DNA of 64,000 nt from Oopsacas minuta (GCA_024704765.1 JAKMXF010000222.1:1178001-1242000), one strand, 5' to 3'; counted from the stretch's first letter, positions 11,248 to 23,600 are shown. Notes: generated by a model from the letters alone, not told the origin. Made by a program: numbers and translations.

Positions 11248-12618
11248 CAGTATGTTCAGAAATTATTGGGACTTTTCATGATTAACTTTAATCACCATGA
11301 AGGATATCAGGTTATGCGCATATTATACAACCATTTACCTTACTGTATATATACACTTCCTATAATAGTTAGAAAACCAATAGATTCGCTATTTCACATA
11401 ATATTTCGTTTGTTTGGCTGAAATATTGTGATTCCCAAGCAAATATACCTATATATATTTCGAGACCCCATTTCCGGCATCTAAGACCGCATATTTTGTA
11501 CAATGTACAAGCACTCTACCCAAGAACAGCGTAGAAATCAAATAGAGACACTATACAATGCAGGAATTACCAAAGGAGTGGATATCTGCCAGCGAACAAG
11601 TATACCTAAGCAGACTGTATATCGTGTCTTGAATCTGATAAAAGATAAAAAAAGCCTTCAGCGCAGAAGGGGTGCTGGTCGGCCTTCAAAAATCAAGGCA
11701 AATGACAAAAGAAGGATAGCTGCTTTATATCAAAGCAATCCGAGGACCTCTCTACGCTCTATACTACCAAGATTGAGCTCTCCTGTGTCCATAATTATTC
11801 TTCATGCTCAGGTAAATAGGCAAAACTTTGTCAGCAAGCGGGCTGTCCTAGTTCCAGCACTCACCGACCTCCATGTTTCCAAAAGAATCGCCTGGTGTAA
11901 AGAAATGAAGTGTTTTGATTGGAGTAAGACCTTCTTTACTGATGAATGTTCAGTTTGGCTTGACTCTAGAAGAGTCAACCTGTGGATTAAAAAGGGACAA
12001 ACGGTTCATCTGCCAACCTTCAGGCATCCATCTAAAGTTCATCTTTGGGGTAGAATTTCGATAATGAGGACTACACATCTGAGGATTTTCCCAGAAAATT
12101 TCAATCAGGTGGTATATATTTCCACTCTTCGCGAGTGTTTTATTGAGGATGCTAACGCAAAATACAGAGATAGCTGGGTTTTACAGGAGGATAACAGTCC
12201 TGTGCACACTGGCAGAGCAGCTAAGGGGTGGAAGACGGAGTTTGTCCCCCTTAGAATTGATTGGCCGCCAAATAGTCCAGACCTAGCGCCCATTGAGAAT
12301 CAGTGGGCAGTTTTGAAAAGGAGGTTGATTGTACTTCATCCTAAAACAGTAAGCCAACTAAAACAGGCAATTCAGGACATATGGGAAACATTTGATCCAG
12401 ACTTTCTCCGTCCCTTTTGCACTTCAATGCCCAAAAGAATTAGATTGTGTTTAGACAATGCTGGGAAAAAATTAATTATTGATAGAATGTGATAATAATG
12501 CTGGTATTTCTTCAACTATATGTATTTTAACTTAGTGTTAAAACGAGAAATCTCTATGAGTCATGAATTCATAGTATAATAAATTTATGATCAGTCCCAA
12601 TAATTTCCGAACACACTG
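11248..12618 (+). mobile_element. Structurally complete Tc1-like (DD34E) transposon
   Basis: Terminal inverted repeats CAGTRTGTTCRGAAATTATT (continuing GGGACT) start at 11248 and end at 12618. They are flanked by TA at 11246-11247 and 12619-12620. The element is 1.37 kb and has one uninterrupted transposase gene, so both transposase and termini are present in working form as far as the sequence shows. Confidence 0.9.
11503..12492 (+). CDS. Tc1-like transposase, DD34E, open frame
   Basis: A 329-codon frame of normal family length. Residues 1-100 form the paired-type helix-turn-helix DNA-binding region with a GRPS hook (RRGAGRPSKI). The catalytic triad is visible: Asp in TFFTDECSVWL, Asp in VLQEDNSPVHTG, and Glu in PPNSPDLAPIENQW, with 34 residues between the second and third acids. 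The protein would cut and paste its own element at TA sites. The ATG at 11503 follows the 5' repeat by about 230 bases. Some region-2 positions look unusual (ILHAQVNRQNF), so activity cannot be assumed. Confidence 0.88.
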   Translation: MYKHSTQEQRRNQIETLYNAGITKGVDICQRTSIPKQTVYRVLNLIKDKKSLQRRRGAGRPSKIKANDKRRIAALYQSNPRTSLRSILPRLSSPVSIIILHAQVNRQNFVSKRAVLVPALTDLHVSKRIAWCKEMKCFDWSKTFFTDECSVWLDSRRVNLWIKKGQTVHLPTFRHPSKVHLWGRISIMRTTHLRIFPENFNQVVYISTLRECFIEDANAKYRDSWVLQEDNSPVHTGRAAKGWKTEFVPLRIDWPPNSPDLAPIENQWAVLKRRLIVLHPKTVSQLKQAIQDIWETFDPDFLRPFCTSMPKRIRLCLDNAGKKLIIDRM

Positions 12619-12620
12619 TA

Positions 12621-13514
12621 TTTAGCAAATTATGCAAAGCAACTGGGGAAGCAATGTCTTTTAGCTTAGTATTAACTACATGAATTCAGGACAAGAAATT
12701 GATTCCATTCTTTAGTAATGTAAACTGTTAAATTATTAACCAAAATTGGCCCATCAAAAGTTGAGCGAAATGTCGGTATCCGATTCCAATTGAAGTTTTC
12801 AAGATTTCTCCCAAATATATTCAAGTAACTTCCTAAACAACAATCTCTCTGAGTGCGAATATGAGAACAAATACCACGTTCGATTTCCATTAATTGATTA
12901 TTAAGGTTGAAATTAATTAATGTATGTCTCAATGTGGTAATTTAACGTGGCTCACGGAGCAAAAACCATGAAGGTTTTATCTGACACAAATACCTCTCTC
13001 TCAGAAAGCATCATTGTTTGTTAATCAACCATTAACATTTGGATCGCCACTGCACACTTCTATAATGCTTTATTCGCCAATTGAAAATTTCAATATTTAG
13101 TTTGTATGGAACCTCAATCATAAATTATTTACCAAAATATTTTTACAAATTTATGATATTTGTATGTATATCTTTACGAGGGGCATGACTCTAGATTTGT
13201 TGTTGAAATTGCTGTTTGTTGAATAATAAGCTAAACTCACGTCTACATTTATCTAAGTATCTTCTTTCTTGTTTTATGGTTTGTTCAATTTTGTTAGGTC
13301 TGGTTGACATATTGAGTTATTGTAAACCCAGGGGGGCAAATATATTGTTCATAAGAATTTGACTATGCTTAATGGATTATTTATTTCAAATCTTTTAAAA
13401 GGATTCTAGCCACTGGCTTCGTTCAAAATAAGTGAATTTTCTTAATAATCCGGTTAACTATTCACTATGCTGACTAGTTTACTATCCATATTAATCGTTA
13501 TTATATATTATCAG
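12621..13514. other. No gene recognised upstream of the DRC3-like exon
   Basis: A+T-rich, with no repeat shared elsewhere in the window. Part may be intron of the DRC3-like gene, but no further exon was found. Confidence 0.4.
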
Positions 13515-13759
13515 GCAATTGAAGGAATCGAAACATTATTATTTCTTGAAGTACTGACAATTGGTTCTAATCTCATCTCAGATCTTGAGAATATCATGTG
13601 TTTAAGAAATTTGAAATATCTCAGAACTTTACGTTTAAATGGAAACCCTGTTTCAAATGAAGTTTGTTATCAAGACTATGTCATTTCTCGTCTACCGCAT
13701 ATAGTATACCTTGATTTTCGAATGATTTTGTATGCTGACAGATTACATGCAAATGCTAG
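13515..13759 (+). CDS. DRC3: Single leucine-rich-repeat exon resembling DRC3/LRRC48
   Basis: A 245-base exon begins after the acceptor TATTATCAG and ends at the donor AG/GTATTT. It reads AIEGIETLLFLEVLTIGSN, then LKYLRTLRLNGNPVSNE and LPHIVYLDFRMI. The pattern of a last leucine-rich repeat, the capping motif (LRTL-L-GNP) and LP-VYLD-R-I matches dynein regulatory complex subunit 3, an axonemal (ciliary) protein. No flanking exon was recognised within several kilobases either side, so it is either an exon of a gene with large introns or an orphaned exon among transposons. Other LRR proteins with the same cap cannot be excluded. Confidence 0.55.
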
Positions 13760-14184
13760 GTATTTACCGCTATTTTAAATCACATTACTTATAAATAGCC
13801 TTAGTCTTCTAAATGCATTTCCTTGAACTTTTTTTACGGTATGTAGAAAGAAGTAATGTGGTCTTACTGATAACACTACGTAACACAATTTTTGTTTGGC
13901 TTCAATTTTTGATGTCCCTTATGTTTTTTGGGTCGCTGAATTCAAAAATTGTGTTAGTTTTTCCATATCATCAATGCTTTTTGACGTATTTACACTTTTT
14001 GCATTTTCCGAACAAGTTGTGTTGTTCATATATGTATATTTACCTACAGCTCTTGTAATAGATTTCAACACGTAGTTATGTGTTGATAAGTTAATTTGGA
14101 CATGAAATCACTACCAAACAGTACATTGCTGATTACAAGTCCTAAAGAAAACAAAACGCACTCATGTTAGAGAGTTAAAATACT
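13760..14184. other. No gene recognised
   Basis: Short stretch between the DRC3-like exon and the cysteine-rich repeat gene. The open frame at 13813-14058 is low-complexity and hydrophobic, with no recognisable family. Confidence 0.35.
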
Positions 14185-15958
14185 TCAAAAATGAACTGTT
14201 GAACGAGCTTTTCTTTTGTGACCAGAAATGTCTTCCCTTATCAAAAACCACATGTAATCGCCCATCATTGCACTGTCTCAGCGGCCCTGACACCGTCTTT
14301 TCATTAGCTGAATGTCTTGGTGAAATCTCTCGCCATGTTCCTCGTTGGAATCCCCCAAATTTTCTTGAAAGAAGTCAAGATGAGAGCATAGAAAATGAAG
14401 TTTCAACGACATGCGACATCCCATCTTTTTGTAGCTTGTGATCAGAGTGTTCACTATCTCTTCATAATTAAGATCTTTGTTATTTCCTAAAAAGCCATTA
14501 ACTACATCTCGTAATGCCTGCCATGCTTTTCTTTCTGTTTCGGTCATTTTATCCTCCAGGGTTCTTGACTTTAACATGGTGGTTATTTGGGGGCCAACAA
14601 ATATTCCTCCCTTTAGCTTAGCATCTGATATTTTTGGAAAAATTGCACGGATTTCTTGAAAAGCTTCTCCTTCAAAATCTAAAGCTTTAACAAATTGCTT
14701 TACAAAACCTAGTTTTATATGAAGAGGTGGTAGTAAAACCTTTCCCGGCATACAAGTGGCTCTTTGATGACATTGTACTTTCCTGGCATTAATTCTTTTC
14801 TTGGCGGCCATTGAATCTTCTTGTAGTGCTCTCCATCAGCTCTGCTGTTCCACAAACAAAGAAAACATGAGTATTTGGTGCAACCACCCTGCAGTCCCAA
14901 CAAAAACCCCAACATCTTAAAATCACCACAGAGCTGCCAGTTAAATTCAGCATAGTTTATTTAAGCAGTAGTTGCTTGACATTTTCATAGTCTTCTTTCA
15001 TTTGTATTGAATAAGCAAGTGGAATTGACGGATATTTGTCCCCATTATGAAGTAAAACTCCTTTAAGACTTTTGGTGGAACTATCAATAAAAGTCGCCAC
15101 TGAGAAGGGTCATGTTCAATTCCAACAGCATCAAACAAAGCATTCACATCTTTGCAATAGCACAGATCCTGTATTACATCAAAGTAAACAGAATAGCCCA
15201 AGTGCCTCTTCCTGTAAGCAGTTATTTTGCAATCATCACGCAGCAAATTCCACTCGCTTAATCTTGACGTCAATAGCTCTGCTGCAGATTTTGTTAGTTG
15301 CAGATCTCGTATTAAGTCATCTAATTCTCTCTTAGAAGGATAATGACGATCTGCACTTGTTGATTGGAGATACTCCTCCACAGCATCCGAAGTTTCACTT
15401 GATATCGAGTCTTCGCATTCAATATTAAACTCCAACTAAAATGACAAGAATAAAACATAAGATGCAGATTGTGGGTCACCCTTACAGCATATAAGCTAGC
15501 GTAGCCTTATATTATAAAACATAAAACCACTTACATTTGCTGGTTGTTTTGGAACTGGTAAAGTTTCACTATGAGGAACAGGTGTAATGGATGAAGGTAT
15601 GCTTGGATAAGTCAGTGCTCTTCTTCCCTTAACCTTGCGGTACTTAGCAATATTTACCATACAAAAGTAACAATCATCATGATGGTTTTGTGGCTCTCTC
15701 TAAACTCTTGAAATAGCAAATGGCATAACTCTAGCGGAACCTTCAACCAAGCTTCAAGATTAGATCGACAGCTGTCACAAATCACATGTGGGGCCCAGGC
15801 CTTTTCCTGATTCCCAATGGACATCCAAAATACAGTCTATACGCTTCCCAAAACTTAGCTTCTTTTGATATTTTATTTGAAACATGTTTGTCACCAACCT
15901 AATATCCACAAACATAGCAAAATGAGTCAGGTGAATTCTTGCATTGTCCACTAGCCAT
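14185..15958 (-). pseudogene. Full-length but frameshifted member of a cysteine-rich invertebrate repeat family
   Basis: From ATG 15958 the minus strand encodes NSPDSFCYVCGY, an AY-YFGCPLG block, DCYFCMV-type cysteines and IPSS. It then gives KRELDDLIRDLQLTKSAAEL and SRLSEWNLL, LGFLLGLQGG and YSCFLCLWNSRA, KVLLPPLHIKLGFVKQFVKA, GIFVGPQI, NGFLGNNK, SYKKMGCRMSLKLHFL and EEHGERFHQDI, ending MMGDYMWFLIREDI with TGA at 14185-14187. This order is that of a large, mostly unannotated family repeated many times in arthropod, Hydra and other invertebrate genomes. Several frame changes and internal stops (for example in CGY-stop) break it. The function of the family is unknown to me. It is probably carried by a transposable element. 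Confidence 0.8.
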
Positions 15959-16012
15959 TGCAATTTCTAAATTTGAAAAACACTAACTTAACCTGCATAG
16001 GACTCAGCTATG

Positions 16013-16492
16013 GAACACTCCTGTAAGCAACTCTGGGGTCATTTTTGACCCAATGAAAAATGTACATGCTGGACTCTTGGGCCATTTTTGACCCCAATAA
16101 AAAATGTACACGCTGAACTCTGGGTCATTTGTGACCCCAATGAAAATGTACACGCTGAACTCTGGGGTCATTTGTGACCCCAATGAATAATGTACATGCT
16201 GAACTCTGGGGTCATTTGTGACCCCAATGAATAATGTACACGCTGAACTCTGGGGTCATTCGTGACCCCAATGAAGAATGTACATGCTGAACTCTGGGGT
16301 CATTCGTGACCCCAATGAAGAATGTACATGCTGAACTCTGGGGTCATTCGTGACCCCAATGAATAATGTACATGCTGAACTCTGGGGTCATTTGTGACCC
16401 CAATGAATAATGTACACGCTGGACTCTGGGGTCATTTGTGACCCCAATGAAATTGTACACGCCGAACTCTGGGGTCATTTGTTACCCCATTG
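16013..16492 (+). repeat. Minisatellite, about ten 44-47 bp units with a palindromic core
   Basis: Units read roughly TGTACATGCTGAACTCTGGG followed by GTCATTTGTGACCCCAATGA and a short A/T tail. The first units are more diverged. Each unit contains the near-palindrome GGGGTCATTCGTGACCCC, so each strand can form one small hairpin per unit. It lies just upstream of the cysteine-rich repeat gene. Confidence 0.95.
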
Positions 16493-16499
16493 ACAAAGT

Positions 16500-17140
16500 A
16501 AATGTGTGACTCTAGTCCCAACTAGTTATTTTCGAGCACAAGTTGTTCGATCTGGCCACAACTGATTGTATTCATCTCATTTTCAAAAGATTGTTAATGT
16601 GATCAGATTTATATATCATTGATCTACTGATAAAATCAAACTCAATCGAAATAATTCAAAAGATTTGAGTGGCCAATGTCAAGCTTATCGCTGTGTTTCT
16701 ATGTCAATAATGGACTTAAGACTCTTGGCTCAGAATCCATTATTGATTTTGGTAAAAAACAATATGTAGAACCTACCTATGTGAGTTTGTTAACTTCAAT
16801 TTAAGACACTTTTATTCTTCAGTAATTGAACTAAATTTCACATAATTAGATTCATTTGGGTCCTGCCGGTAGGCGTTGGGTTATGCAGGCTATGGCCCTA
16901 CAAATAATTATTCCACTTCCATAGACTAATAGGAAGGTGTGCCGATGTGTTTGAGATATCAAGGCCCGAACGATCTTAATTCAAGGACTTACTAAAATTT
17001 TGTTCAGAATTACAGAAAAATTAACATACACAGCGTGGCGCGTGACGAATACATAATAAGTCTGGAAGATAAAGCAAAGCTTAACAGTTGAATTCAAAAA
17101 CTATCCAGCCAATAGACTGGTAGTACAACTCAGGGTTATG
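16500..17140. other. No gene recognised
   Basis: Unique-looking A+T-rich spacer between the minisatellite and the hAT scraps; nothing supportable was seen. Confidence 0.4.
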
Positions 17141-17290
17141 CATTGTTCTTTTCAGGGGGGGCAGGTCTGGGGGTACCCCCCTTATTCCCCGTATAAATGC
17201 CGCAATGCACCAGACCCGAATGATTTTGGGCTCCTGGATCTGATAAATATTTCAAGAATTCGATATTATTCGTCCACCAATGTACTCATG
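17140..17290 (+). repeat. Dispersed repeat with G-rich head
   Basis: The segment with CAGACCCGAATGATTTTGGG and CTCCTGGATCTGATAAATAT resembles 19870-19925 (CCAGACCCCAACTGATTTGG, then CTGGATCTGAGAAATATG). Both start after a run rich in G. Non-coding, same orientation. Confidence 0.5.
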
Positions 17291-17446
17291 CTCTACAGCT
17301 TCTACTATATAGATTTAGTAATCGTCTAGCATGCTAGAAGCAACTTATACCTATTTTACACCCACTCTATGTTGTTTCAGGTTATTTCATATTTCTTGTG
17401 GACCCAGAGTTTGTCTTGTACTAGTTATAAATGCGCCATCGATGTG

Positions 17447-17580
17447 GAGTTGATTTGGGACGAGTTGATTAGGGGCGAGTTGATTAGGGACGAGTTGATA
17501 TTAGGGACGAGTTGATGTATGACCGAAATAATAGGTACGAATTGACTAAAATAATAGGTACGAGTTGACCATGATAACAG
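17447..17580 (+). repeat. Short tandem repeat based on GAGTTGATTAGGGAC
   Basis: Several degenerate units of 15-24 bases (GGGACGAGTTGATTAGGG and TAGGTACGAGTTGACC variants) run head to tail. They lie immediately before the hAT C-terminal fragment. Confidence 0.75.
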
Positions 17581-17639
17581 ACGACTAGAGCCTAAAATTT
17601 GCACGAGTTCACAAAATTTTTAGAGTGGAGTTGACTGGC

Positions 17640-17790
17640 TCAAGAAATACCACTCATGGAAAAATTAGCGAAAGTTTTCTTGGTACCTCCAGCTTTAATG
17701 TCAGACGTGGAATGATTATTCAGCGTCGCTTGGTACTAGTTGAAGAAGCACGAATTGATTGGCAATCGTAGTTTGATAGTATTCTTCTCC
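17640..17790 (+). pseudogene. hAT C-terminal dimerisation domain remnant
   Basis: Plus-strand translation gives EKLAKVFLVPPALMSDVE, stop, LFSVAWY, stop, then SLIVFFSHHELDLL. This corresponds to the LA-FL-P-TS-SERLFS-AG and MLVFLHHNLDLL signature of the hAT dimerisation region. Both a TGA and a TAG interrupt it. Confidence 0.6.
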
Positions 17791-17818
17791 CACCATGAAT
17801 TGGATCTACTTCTAATAA

Positions 17819-19140
17819 TCAGTCCAGATTACGTGCCTCAGCTTTGAAAAATGTGATTTCCATCTCAATTACGTCAGTGGAGGGAAGGTGATTAATCTGA
17901 TTTGCGTAAGACCTAACTGTGAATAACGGCTTCCTTCGTTTCAATGACTGTTCTTCTTTTATTGTCGATTCTTGTACAGGGTGTGTATTCTTGATTTCGA
18001 ATGCCTTTCTCTCCAAGTCAAGTACAATGTTCATTATAGATTTTAGATCATTTAGATATTCAATATTCTCCAGGGCTTGTGTTCCAAATCGAGGGTCGGA
18101 ACATGTACTGATCAAATAAAATTTATCCAATTTTATAGCCTGAAACGCTTTTTGAGAGTATTGCATAGTACAGTGGACAGAGAATTATTATTCACAGATT
18201 TAGTAGAAATTTCATCCAGCTCTTTATATACAATATCAAGAGCGGGTGCAGGCAATACCATCCCACTGGCTCCATAACTGGATTGTATTCGTTGGTAAAT
18301 AATGCAAAGGGTTGAAGGGTTTTGCATAATTCCCGCAGGACATTCATCTCGTATTTGTAGGAGGTTCATATGAAGTTTGGGGAGTTCAGTAAATAGGTTG
18401 GAACATTTTTAAGAAAAACCTTAGCCCATTTGTTGAGCATTTTGCACTATTGACAAACTTCTGTGTTTTTCCACAATAATGTTAATTCTTCCCCGATGAC
18501 CCAAATTTGTGTTCAAAATCTTTTACAGCTAATTAACCTGTGTGGTATAAACACGGGGACCAAAATTGAAGAAACCCCCTAAGTAGGCGAGTGAGTAGAG
18601 AGTCAGAGAAGAATCTGACAATCCTAGAGACACAAGATCGACAGTATGCAGCATCTGTTTGGAGTGTTGATTCGGTTTCAACAACATCTATGTCATCGCA
18701 ATCATTAAATTCATGTTCTGATGATTCAATCTCATCAAATTCTAATTCTTGACCATATTTGCACTATTATCACTACCAACTCGTGCAAGGCATTTCCTCC
18801 GATATAACAAATCACCAAACTCATCATTCAACCCTGCCATCTGGTCTTTGAAATTGAGAGTCTTTCCTTCTAAATTGTCTATTGAATCAAATTTCCTCTA
18901 ACTTGTTCGAAATTCGCTTGTTCAGCTCTCTCCATGCATCATGCTTTCCCCCACACTCTTTGTATTTTATCGTAGAAAAGTGTCGAAGTAGGTTTGTTAA
19001 TGCAGTGGGTAATGCCATACCTAATACACTTATGCCGTGTATTGTCTGACCCTTCGATGGACTGAAAAAACCGCGCGTACAATATAGCACGAGTCTCCCT
19101 ATGTTGGATTTAGGGAGCATTTGATACTTCAACACATATT
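17819..19140 (-). pseudogene. hAT transposase fragments, opposite strand
   Basis: Minus-strand frames contain KLDKFYLISTCSDPRFGTQA, comparable to the ALDPRFK block of hAT proteins, preceded by a helical segment in another frame (18133-18369). Further on there is a BED-finger-like stretch (about 18890-19135, WRELNKRISNKL). The pieces are in different frames and separated by non-coding sequence, so this is a decayed element distinct from the plus-strand fragment next to it. Confidence 0.4.
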
Positions 19141-20430
19141 AGATCCTCACAATAATCGACAAGAAATACTTGACTATGTAAAATATCAGGTTCCATAATA
19201 TTATCAGGCTCCATAAATCAAGAAATTTTGATGGATAAAAATCAAATCCTCATATAAATAGCGTGGGTAAAACAGAGGCGTGGCCAAGGCGATGCGCTGT
19301 GGTTGAAATCATCTGAACTTGTTCGGACTTCGTTAAGCTGAAAATGGTAAAGTGGTACTGGATATTTAAATATTTTGATCTCTGAATGGTTTCAGACAGT
19401 ATTGTTTTGATTTGAGACAATTTATGATAGAACTAATGACTTTCTACTTTTTAGATTCCCTAACAAAAAATATATATATTGAGTAATACACTTCGGTCTC
19501 CACAACTTATCACACGACTGTAATCAAAGACCGTGCTACGCCACTGCTAAGATAACGAAAACATCGATTAAGTAAGGTCTTGAGCCTCGACACATTGGGC
19601 CATCCGATTAAGTATCAATGTAGGTACATTGATACTAATCGGCAAATCATCTTTTCACTCGACATATGAATAAATCAGATAATGATTATTAACAGTGCTA
19701 CTGGAAAAGACGTCCCATTGAGGAAAGAAAAGTACCGTAGGATACGCTTTATCCTAATAGAAATCGCATTAATTTAAGTAGAACTTGGATAAAAGGTACT
19801 ATATCCTTAAAAATAAAAATTCATCCCCATTCATTTAATGTTATTATGTGTATTCTTTTCAGGGGCCAGAGACCAGACCCCAACTGATTTGGGCTCCAGG
19901 CTGGATCTGAGAAATATGTGAAAATATGATTCACCACACGATTAATCACTGAGTAAAAGTTTTGAAAATGTCAAAATTGGAATCTACATACTCTCGATTA
20001 CTCATTATTAGCAGTTGAAACGAAAGATATAACATGATTTGAAATATATGCAACAAGGTGTGATAATATGATTCATCATATGAAAAATAATATAGAAATA
20101 GATTTGAAAATGTGAAATTTGACATCTACATAATCGATTACCCTAGGATAGGAGTTAAAACGTATTCTCTAGCATCATTTTCAATAGTATGCATAAGGTG
20201 TAAGTGTGAAAATATGATTAATCACATGATATATCTGTGAATTTGTTACTTCGAGCTATGAAAATCATTAAATCGGACACTATACATCCAATACCCTGAC
20301 AGCATGATATTCCAAATCTGTAGCATGCTTTTGAATTTTACATAGAAGTGTGAAATATTCACTTTAGAAAATACTCATATCCGAGGTACCAATCTCAGAC
20401 CCAAAATTTATATGTATACCAATTTTCATG
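19141..20430. other. Non-coding; contains a dispersed repeat
   Basis: No gene was seen. From about 19865 the sequence belongs to the dispersed repeat also at 17140-17290, with spaced near-repeats (GTGTGATAATATGATTCATC-type lines about 160-200 bases apart). It ends near 20530 with a segment resembling 56990-57060 (TCATGTTAATCGGAAGTGTA, CCCTATAGGAG). Confidence 0.5.
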
Positions 20431-20680
20431 TTAATCGGAAGTGTAGATTTCGACTGACTGAAGGACATACGGACGTCGCACATCGTCAATGGCATTAGGG
20501 CATCTCCCTATAGGAGCTGCACTAAAAATGACGAAGTTATGCGTAAGATATGTTGATAGATCAAAGAGAATTGAACAAAATATTATAGACACTGAAATGT
20601 TTACTGTATGTATGTGGAAATATTTGAGATAAAATGTAAGTGAAGAATACACAAAGTACTACTGAGTATGCTAAAAAATA

Positions 20681-23600
20681 TCAGGAACTAGATAATGGAG
20701 TCTTCACAGTTTGAGCAAACACAATATTTTTAGAATGTTTTGAGCAAACAAATAATCCACATATACGACAAGATGCAGTAACCTTTAAATCAACATTTTT
20801 TCGAACACATTGGTTACATCGCCCTCTTTTACCTTTAGTTACTAGTTTCGAAATAGGTTCATTAGAATTAATTGAATCAGTGTCAGTATCAATATCAATA
20901 TCACCCTGAGAGGGATTAGCTTTTGCGATAGTCTCAACTCCAAGTACATACGATTCAGATTCTGATACATCCAATATATCAGGAGATTGTTCAGAAAAAT
21001 TTTCCGATATACTTCTATCGGTAGGGATACTTGAAGAAACTTGAGTAATAGCAGTCTTTATCACACTGTGATAGTACTTGAATTTTGATGAATTTTTTCG
21101 AATAACTATCAAAGGATTGACAAGTTGCTGACCAAGAATATAGAGAAATTCTTTCCGATTTTTTGTTTTTACCATCTTGGATTCTGGAAATTTTAGACAG
21201 TATAAAACCCATGCTGCATGTGTTGAAAACCCAATTAGGTCATAAAATACGACACAAGGCCACCTGGCTGTTGCTCGATAACTTCGATACTCCTTAATTA
21301 ATTGGTCCAGTTTATCAACCCCAGATTTTGATTTATTATAATCAAGAATAATTAAGGCTTTATTCTTATACTCCGATAGGGCTTTCGATGTATGCACATT
21401 AGTTAGCAAGAAAACATTTTTGTTTTTCTTTGCTATATAAGAAAGCAGAATGTGTTTATCTGTAAATAGAAATATTGAGGAATAGAGTTCCCTAGTCTTA
21501 GTAACATGTAAAGACCGTGGAATTTCAACTCTCATTTTCTTAATAGTCCCTAAATAACCAATTTGATGTTGTTTAAGTAGTTTATTTGTGAGGCTTAAGG
21601 AAGTGAAATAGGAATCTCCAACAATGATATGTCCCGGATTTAATACACAGGCAAGCCTAAGAACTATATCCTCTGGCTTGTTACTCAAATTAGTTTTACC
21701 TATATAAATCTCTAAAATAAGTGGATAATAATTCTTGGAATCGGCAATAACCCATATTTTAATACCATAACGATCAGGTTTGCTCGGAATGTATTGCTTG
21801 AAAGAACATTTTCCGCGATAGCGAGCCAAATGCTCATCCACTGTAACCCAAGTTCCAGGTGTATAATATTCTCTGAATAAACGATTCAAACTTTCAAACA
21901 CGTCACGAATAGGGGCTAACCTATCAGATTGTTTCCTCTCATCACGAGTTGATGCATCATCAAATCTTAGAAATTTAAGCATATGTTTCAACCGATCCCT
22001 GGGCATCGTTGCCTTAAAGATTGGTTTGGATTTATTAATATCATCAGAAAATAGATCTGCAATTGATTCCTTATTAGCATGAAAAACACCAGTTAAAATC
22101 AAGAGTCCCAACAAAGCATTTAATTCCTCTGGAATAAATGCATCAAGATATTTATGCGATTTAAGTTTGTCGCCATTTCGATCTAAATGTTCCATGAGTT
22201 TTGAGTTAGTCATTTGAAGAATAGTATCACACAACTCTCCGGTAAAAAATAACTGAAAGAAATCTAAAAGAAAAGAATCAAATAAGTATATTTCATTAAT
22301 TTACAGGTAATTAACCACTATACTCGAAGTAGAGATACACTGTAATGATTCCCATATCTTGTATTAATAGTAACCTAGCGGTAAGTTCCCTCCGTCCTAC
22401 CCTAACCTGGGCCGTCGAGAGCGCGAGCGGGCCCCCTCTGATATTTTGTTCCGTTATCGTGAAGTGAATACACCAAACGTAAACTATTGCATTCGCATTA
22501 TATATATATTAAAAAATTTAAATAAAAAAAATCCTATTTACTCATATATTTTATGAATTTTGAAATAGCCTATAGCTATATAGCTATTGAGTTTATGATG
22601 TTAAGTAGTATAAATGAAAAAATAATACTACAAAGCTAATACTTCAAGAGGTATTAAAGTTAAGAACAGAAAAATACAAAAATTTACGGTCAGTGTAATT
22701 AACAGAAAGCCTTGTGTGCCTTCTATATTTTCCCCTTTACTTGTCTACTTAATGTAGCCAATAAAGCCCATGCATACCTTAACAGAGAGAATTTCTCGGG
22801 CCCCGGGGTAATTGCCTCGCCTACCCCCCCCCTCACGACAACCCTGGCCCTAACTACATATTTTTCTTATGTAAATTCTTTGTTGATTTTTTGAATATAA
22901 AGTAAACCAATTGTTGAAATATTAAGTTATTAATTCAATTTTGCAATTGTATACATTGCTAAATTGAAGGCACAAAGTGCCAAGTCCCATGCGAACACAA
23001 AGCGTCGGAAAGCCTCGCAGCAGAGCAAGCGAAGCACCTCGTTAGTTAGATGAAAAAATCTGGACAAATTAGTTCCGGCCGGAATCATTTCGAGCTAGAA
23101 CAACAACTAACTCCAGATTTCATATTTATGAATCCGTAAAATTCACTGAGACCCTTCGAACTCCAACTGGAACTAGTTTTGATCATATCAATTTCAAATT
23201 TTCCAACTGCCTCAAAATACTATACCACAGCCCCTACATAGAGAAAGCTATGATTATATATTCCATAAAGCTACTCTAAACAATTTATCAATTTGGATTA
23301 GAAAGATACTAAACAAATTCATTCATTGCCACGTAAAATATCAAATAACACATACAGGGTTAGGCATAAGTTCTGCAACAAAATTGAAATTAAGCTAGAG
23401 GTTCTGCGAATGGTTTTAGGTGAATAATTATTTATCATATATTATCTTCAATATCTTTTTATACAATATTTAGAGTATTGAGTCCTACTAGAAAGATTTT
23501 TTTGATTTATGGACAAAGAAGCAAAACGGTCACTGATAATCTTGTATCATAATGAAGGCAAGTCAGCTTCCATAATATCAAAAATGCTGTCCATAAACAG

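Noticed and set aside
14278-14811. Independent 177-residue gene
   Set aside because: It is one frame of the frameshifted cysteine-rich repeat gene 14185-15958, not a separate gene.
16013-16492. CRISPR-like array
   Set aside because: The units are contiguous and nearly identical along their whole length, without variable spacers, and the genome is animal. It is a minisatellite.
22712-22894. Small proline/threonine-rich open frame in the piggyBac intron
   Set aside because: It is generated by a G+C-rich repeat-like patch (runs of C) with no domain and no start context.
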